From Desulfocapsa sulfexigens (lineage in GTDB: Bacteria > Desulfobacterota > Desulfobulbia > Desulfobulbales > Desulfocapsaceae): DNA of 10,645 nucleotides. The position numbers were made by a program, and so were the translations under genes. Numbering within the stretch: the first letter of the stretch is position 1; every line of letters starts with the position of its first letter. Positions 7,336 through 10,645 of the stretch are shown here, piece after piece. Where the stretch lies: positions 1-10,645 of the forward strand of contig DQVD01000017.1 in NCBI GenBank assembly GCA_015661935.1, in the 5' to 3' direction. Below the pieces are notes generated by a model. It was not told the DNA's origin, did not search any database, and was given only the letters and a program-made list of their open reading frames with translations.

Positions 7336-8186
7336 GCAGAGCAACTATTTCCGGCGAGCCCGACGCATTTTTGATCGATCTGACCAAATGTACCGGCTGT
7401 CGCGGCTGTATGGTCGCCTGTAAGCAGTGGAACCAACTGCCGGCCGAAGAGACAGACTTTTTCAGCGGTGAAGGCTACCAGAACCCGAAAGAGATGTCAG
7501 AAAACACCTATACGGTCATCAAGTTTCGGGAATTTGAAAAGAATGGCCATTCGATTTTCTCTTTTTACAAAGAGATGTGCATGCATTGCGATGATCCGGC
7601 CTGTGTTTCAGTATGCCCTGTGAATGCCTTTCATAAAACTCCTGAAGGGCCGGTTATTTACGACGCAAAGGTGTGCATTGGCTGCAGGTTTTGCATGATC
7701 GGCTGCCCGTTTGATGTACCCAAGTACGAGTGGAGCAAGAAGCTGCCCCTGGTGAGGAAATGCGATGGCTGCTACAGCAGGATAAAAGCAGACCTCAAAC
7801 CAGCATGTGTTACCGCCTGCCCATCGGCAATGGAATATGGACCTCGCAGTCAAATGGTTCAGATTGCCGAAGAGCGGCTGAAACGTCATCCTGATCACTA
7901 CATCAACACAATTTACGGCAAAGACGAGGCTGGGGGTACCAGCGTGTTGTACCTCTCATCCGAGCCCTACGAAGAATTGCGTTTTCCTTCTGTACCGGAG
8001 CGGCCCTTGCCCAGCTATACCTGGCCTGCCCTGCGTCTGGTTCCTGGAATTTTCGCTACCGTTGTCACCGGTCTCACAGCCCTTACCCTGTTTAATCATC
8101 GTAAAGAACGGCTGGAGCGGGAACGAAACAAGGAAAAGGAAGCAGAACAACAACGGACAGTTCAAGCCGAGGAGGACAAGTCATGA
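7332..8186 (+). CDS. fdnH: Formate dehydrogenase iron-sulfur subunit with C-terminal membrane anchor
   Basis: A 284-residue electron-transfer subunit carrying four [4Fe-4S] clusters between the catalytic subunit and the membrane subunit. Sixteen Cys residues fall into four groups: C20, C23, C26, C30; C83, C86, C91, C95; C115, C118, C121, C125; and C144, C147, C159, C163. This is the standard pattern of the FdnH/FdhB family. A single hydrophobic helix at about 233-254 (after SYTWPALRLVPG) would anchor the C-terminus, as in E. coli FdnH. A highly charged tail rich in Glu, Arg and Lys (255-284) follows and probably lies in the cytoplasm. It has no signal peptide, so it is probably exported together with the Tat-bearing alpha subunit. 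It overlaps both neighbours by four bases (ATGA), a tight operon arrangement. Confidence 0.95.
   Translation: MSRATISGEPDAFLIDLTKCTGCRGCMVACKQWNQLPAEETDFFSGEGYQNPKEMSENTYTVIKFREFEKNGHSIFSFYKEMCMHCDDPACVSVCPVNAFHKTPEGPVIYDAKVCIGCRFCMIGCPFDVPKYEWSKKLPLVRKCDGCYSRIKADLKPACVTACPSAMEYGPRSQMVQIAEERLKRHPDHYINTIYGKDEAGGTSVLYLSSEPYEELRFPSVPERPLPSYTWPALRLVPGIFATVVTGLTALTLFNHRKERLERERNKEKEAEQQRTVQAEEDKS
8170..8175 (+). promoter_or_regulatory. Ribosome binding site of the membrane subunit gene
   Basis: AGGAGG lies seven bases before the ATG at 8183 and within the 3' end of fdnH. Confidence 0.75.
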
Positions 8187-9361
8187 GTATAACACAGGCT
8201 ATTGGTAAAGAAGTTAAATCCTATCACTGGTTCGTCCAACTGATGCTGCTGCTGGTTCTTGTGGGAGCAGCTGCAGCGGTTTACAGATTTGTTTTCGGAC
8301 TCGGGGCGACAACGAACCTCAACGACCGATACCCCTGGGGGCTGTGGGTTTCTTTTGATGTAGTAACAGCTGTACCGCTGGCAGCAGGGTCTTTCACCCT
8401 GGGAGCGATTGTATACTGCTTTAATATCAAAAAGCTGGAGCCTTTGATCCGACCTGCAATTGTCACCGGATTCCTCGGTTACTCCCTTGTCTGCGTAGGA
8501 TTACTCGTTGATCTTGGCCAACCCCATAAAGGATGGCATGTACTGTTCTTCTGGAACCTGCACTCGCCAATGTTTGAAGTTGCGATGTGTGTTTTCGCCT
8601 ATACAACAGTTCTTTTTCTGGAATTCCTTGAACCTGTCGGCGAAAAATTCGGCTGGAATTTGTCCCTTAAGGTGTTACGCAAATTACACATGCCACTGGT
8701 CATTGCTGCTGCCGGGATCTCCACACTGCATCAATCGAGCCTTGGCACATTTTTTCTCATTGCGGTCGAAAAGTTGCACAGTCTCTGGTACAACCCGTTA
8801 CTTCCCCTGCAGTTCTGGATGAGTGCCATCAGTTGCGGGTTATGCATTATTATCCTGGAGGCTACTGCAACCCATAAGTGGATGAATCAGCCCAACGAAG
8901 GGGTCCTCCTGCGGACTATTGGAAAGATTTTGCCCTGGACCATCGGGGCCTATCTTGTTGTCCGTGTTTTCAGCCTCTTTTTCCTGACCACTGGACCGCT
9001 GTTTGACAATCCGGTTATGACTCGATTGTTTACCGTTGAAATGGGCGGATTCGTCCTGGCGTTGCTCATGTTCAGCACAACAGCTGTCCGTAACAATGAC
9101 CGGTTACGAGCCATCGCCGCAAGCGTGCTGGTATTAACCGTTATCCTGCATAGATTTAACGTGTCAATGTTTGGCATGATGGATATGAACAACATTTACT
9201 ATCCTTCGATGACCGAAACACTGGTCACGGTAGGAATTCTTGCCGCACATATCCTGTTCTTTGTCTTAATTGCTAAATATTTTCGGATATTTGTACATAG
9301 CGATGGACATGAAGAGCCCGCTCAATCCTGCCCGTCAGCTTCTGCGTATTCGCACGGCTAA
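8183..9361 (+). CDS. hybB: HybB/NrfD-type quinone-reducing membrane subunit of the formate dehydrogenase
   Basis: A 392-residue polytopic protein with about ten predicted membrane helices (for example about 17-40, 56-80, 91-110, 124-148, 168-192, 245-268 and 341-366). It matches the HybB branch of the NrfD/PsrC superfamily: VFGLG, the PWGLWVSFDV stretch (51-60), RPAIVTGFLGYSL (90-102) and THQSS-like TLHQSS (181-186) all correspond to E. coli HybB, which is also about 392 residues (from memory). HybB passes electrons between an iron-sulfur subunit and menaquinone and binds no heme. Here it takes the place of the diheme cytochrome b (FdnI) of the E. coli enzyme. The symbol marks family membership only, since no hydrogenase genes are present. 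The ATGA overlap with fdnH ties it to the formate dehydrogenase. The Ser/His-rich C-terminal tail (about 373-392) is probably unstructured. Confidence 0.93.
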   Translation: MSITQAIGKEVKSYHWFVQLMLLLVLVGAAAAVYRFVFGLGATTNLNDRYPWGLWVSFDVVTAVPLAAGSFTLGAIVYCFNIKKLEPLIRPAIVTGFLGYSLVCVGLLVDLGQPHKGWHVLFFWNLHSPMFEVAMCVFAYTTVLFLEFLEPVGEKFGWNLSLKVLRKLHMPLVIAAAGISTLHQSSLGTFFLIAVEKLHSLWYNPLLPLQFWMSAISCGLCIIILEATATHKWMNQPNEGVLLRTIGKILPWTIGAYLVVRVFSLFFLTTGPLFDNPVMTRLFTVEMGGFVLALLMFSTTAVRNNDRLRAIAASVLVLTVILHRFNVSMFGMMDMNNIYYPSMTETLVTVGILAAHILFFVLIAKYFRIFVHSDGHEEPAQSCPSASAYSHG

Positions 9362-9371
9362 AAACCCAACA

Positions 9372-9407
9372 GATTACGGTCTCCAGGCTTGCCCGGAGAC
9401 CGTAATC
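9372..9407 (+). repeat. 13-bp perfect inverted repeat after the formate dehydrogenase operon
   Basis: GATTACGGTCTCC (9372-9384) is matched exactly by GGAGACCGTAATC (9395-9407) around a 10-base loop, starting 11 bases after the stop of the membrane subunit. The strong stem is followed by CCCACGG rather than a T-run, so it is not a canonical intrinsic terminator. It may protect the 3' end of the fdnGH-hybB message, allow partial termination before the MobB-like gene, or terminate transcription without a U-tract. Confidence 0.7.
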
Positions 9408-9473
9408 CCCACGGCAACATACCATTACAGACACTCATCTGTGCCCTTGCAACTGCACAGACTGATCCCCACC

Positions 9474-9478
9474 AGGAG
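9474..9478 (+). promoter_or_regulatory. Ribosome binding site of the MobB-like gene
   Basis: AGGAG lies five bases before the ATG at 9484, supporting that start, which also matches the usual beginning of MobB proteins (MIPxxSI). Confidence 0.7.
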
Positions 9479-9483
9479 AAGAG

Positions 9484-10245
9484 ATGATTCCAGTTATAAG
9501 TATTATCGGCCAGCAGGCAAATGAGGTAAGGAGCATCAGCAGTCGCCTTGTCGAGCAGCTTAGAAGACAGGGATATTCGGTCGCCACCGTACAGGCTGCT
9601 GCAGGTGACCACAGGCATGCTCCGCTGCCGTTGAAAGAGGCTGGAGCGGAGGCGTGGAACAAGGAGGATAAAAACATTCGTCTTGTTTCAGACCTGATGA
9701 CAATGCACATCCAGGAAAATACGACTAATATTTGCCAGCTGGTCTCCCGCCACTTCCCTGACTGCGATATTGTCATTGCCGAAGGATTTGCAGATGACCA
9801 TCATATACCAAAGGTTGCGCTCACTTCTGACAGTTGTACCGTGGAACATTTCACCAGGATGAATATTAAGAGAATAATTCAGGCAATTCCGGAAAAGCAC
9901 GCTGCAGGAGTTGCGACATCCGACCTGAATAAATGCAGGGAGCTTGCAGACTTTATAGAACAACGTTTTCTTGTCAAGACCGCAAAGGAACAGACCATCC
10001 TCTTTATAAACGGAAAAAAAATAGCACTTAATCCATTTATCCAAAAAATATTGTCAGGCACAGTACTCGGACTCACCGATACCCTGAAAAAAACAGAGGG
10101 GGCAAAACGTATTGATCTGCTTATCCGTATCGGTGATGAGCAAGAGGAAGCAGGCCAGCTCTCTCAGGCCGGCAACAGGCACAGAAGAGGCAGTTGTTCG
10201 GCATGCACCAAACTTTCCAGCCAGGGCCCGACCGGGACAGAATGA
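9484..10245 (+). CDS. mobB: Divergent MobB-like protein (molybdopterin-guanine dinucleotide biosynthesis adaptor) lacking Walker A
   Basis: A 253-residue protein recognisable as MobB-like from its layout: a first strand MIPVISIIG, a helix LVEQLRRQGYSVATVQ (22-37), the LKEAGAEA stretch (50-57), DIVIAEGF (95-102) matching the DLxLVEGF Walker B region, and IPKVAL (108-113). MobB normally binds GTP and assists insertion of the guanine dinucleotide form of the molybdenum cofactor. Here the expected P-loop GxSGxGKTT is replaced by GQQANEVRSI (9-18), with no Gly-Lys-Thr, so nucleotide binding is doubtful. A C-terminal part (about 170-216; TILFINGKKI, NPFIQ, TVLGL) goes beyond the short E. coli form and appears to be a separate small domain that I believe occurs in related anaerobes. 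The last ~35 residues, rich in Gln, Arg and Ser with a CSAC pair, look unstructured. Its place after the formate dehydrogenase genes suggests service to that enzyme. The symbol indicates family, not proven function. Confidence 0.65.
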   Translation: MIPVISIIGQQANEVRSISSRLVEQLRRQGYSVATVQAAAGDHRHAPLPLKEAGAEAWNKEDKNIRLVSDLMTMHIQENTTNICQLVSRHFPDCDIVIAEGFADDHHIPKVALTSDSCTVEHFTRMNIKRIIQAIPEKHAAGVATSDLNKCRELADFIEQRFLVKTAKEQTILFINGKKIALNPFIQKILSGTVLGLTDTLKKTEGAKRIDLLIRIGDEQEEAGQLSQAGNRHRRGSCSACTKLSSQGPTGTE

Positions 10246-10384
10246 GCTGAGCCAGATCGGCTTGTTTATCAATCACTCCCCTGGCAGGCCTGGTACTGGT
10301 CTGCGACATAAGCTGGCATGCTCTGCGGATAGACGGCCGGCGGCAGAAGAACAGGAAGGCCAGGACGGTATATTTTTTGCAAGA

Positions 10385-10435
10385 TAAAAATCCCCACTAT
10401 TGCAAACAACACTCCTCAGTTGAAGGTGGGGAATT
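10385..10435 (+). repeat. Interrupted hairpin with CCCCAC/GTGGGG arms after the MobB-like gene
   Basis: AAAAT then CCCCAC (10392-10397) is mirrored by GTGGGG (10426-10431) then AATTTT, giving about 11 bp with one extra A. The roughly 28-base interior contains a smaller CAAC/GTTG pair around ACTCCTCA. The A-rich left flank and T-rich right flank would allow termination in both directions. The shape also resembles the end hairpins of IS200/IS605-type elements, but no transposase is present here. Confidence 0.5.
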
Positions 10436-10600
10436 TTCAACAATAAAATCTTTTTAAAATATCGGTCGCAATCGCCAATAAAGTCCTCCTATTTATAGTT
10501 ATGTTTCAAGGCATCAACGCAAGAGTTTAGATCAATAACTTATCAGTGAGTTTTTCACAAGACAACTGTCACCGTCAAAGATCAGTAAGTGACTGTGGTG

Positions 10601-10629
10601 GACTAACCATGTCAACCATGGCTGTAGTC
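10601..10629 (+). repeat. Two-step inverted repeat at the window end
   Basis: GACTA (10601-10605) pairs with TAGTC (10625-10629), and CCATG (10607-10611) with CATGG (10617-10621) around TCAAC, with a small asymmetric internal loop. It could be an operator or hairpin near the next gene; nothing in the window decides. Confidence 0.35.
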
Positions 10630-10645
10630 ATGTCCTTATCGTAAA

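Larger units (their letters stand above)
10246..10645. other. 400-base region without a recognised gene
   Basis: The first 140 bases are GC-rich and carry short open frames with no recognisable features. A T-run (10373-10378) occurs, but I find no convincing stem before it. From about 10390 the sequence becomes markedly AT-rich and contains two inverted repeats, listed separately. No start codon with a continuing frame is seen before the window ends; the ATGs near 10609-10630 all run into the TAA at 10642-10644. The AT-rich part could be the promoter region of a gene beyond the window. Confidence 0.5.

Noticed and set aside
10112..10387. 91-codon open frame on the + strand overlapping the end of the MobB-like gene
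   Set aside because: More than half overlaps the MobB-like frame, there is no ribosome binding site at its start, and its Arg/Pro/Ala-rich product resembles nothing I know.
10609..10644. 11-codon mini-gene (MSTMAVVMSLS) near a GGTGG element
   Set aside because: It is too short to support as a gene and overlaps an inverted repeat; probably chance.
1..10645. CRISPR array, tRNA or rRNA genes, complete insertion sequences, toxin-antitoxin or defence genes
   Set aside because: No regularly spaced repeats, cloverleaf-like or rRNA-like stretches, or transposase-like frames were seen on either strand.

Overview
The window (roughly half G+C by eye) reads as a stretch of bacterial chromosome from an anaerobic, menaquinone-using respirer. 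The best guess is Desulfobacterota (sulfate or sulfur reducers and relatives). This rests on gene content: a selenocysteine-containing, Tat-exported formate dehydrogenase with a HybB/NrfD-type membrane subunit, and a divergent MobB-like protein beside it. It is an inference from family knowledge, not a database match. All supported genes lie on the + strand.

Region 1 (19-3834) is a sensory module: a periplasmic LivK-type ligand-binding protein, a membrane histidine kinase of the NarX/HisKA_3 type that overlaps it by one base (TGATG), and a NarL/LuxR-type response regulator 49 bases further on. The order suggests that the binding protein catches a small molecule in the periplasm and presents it to the kinase's roughly 315-residue extracytoplasmic region.

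Region 2 (3835-4320) is a 486-base gap without a convincing gene. Its 3' end holds a candidate sigma-70-type promoter, a 30-38 base near-perfect palindrome, a second stem-loop, an 11-A tract and a strong ribosome binding site. It is the leader of the operon that follows and the obvious target for the response regulator.

Region 3 (4321-9361) is the formate dehydrogenase operon. The catalytic subunit reads through an in-frame UGA at codon 191, with a SECIS-like hairpin in the same register as Escherichia coli fdhF. The four-cluster ferredoxin subunit and the HybB-like quinone-reducing subunit follow, each joined by an ATGA overlap. The predicted flow is: formate is oxidised in the periplasm at a Mo/W-bis-MGD-Sec centre, electrons pass through [4Fe-4S] clusters, and the quinone pool is reduced.

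Region 4 (9362-10645) holds a 13-bp perfect hairpin, then a MobB-like gene that has lost its Walker A motif, then about 400 bases without a recognisable gene that contain two further inverted repeats. The MobB-like protein plausibly serves cofactor delivery to the formate dehydrogenase, but it probably cannot use GTP in the normal MobB way.
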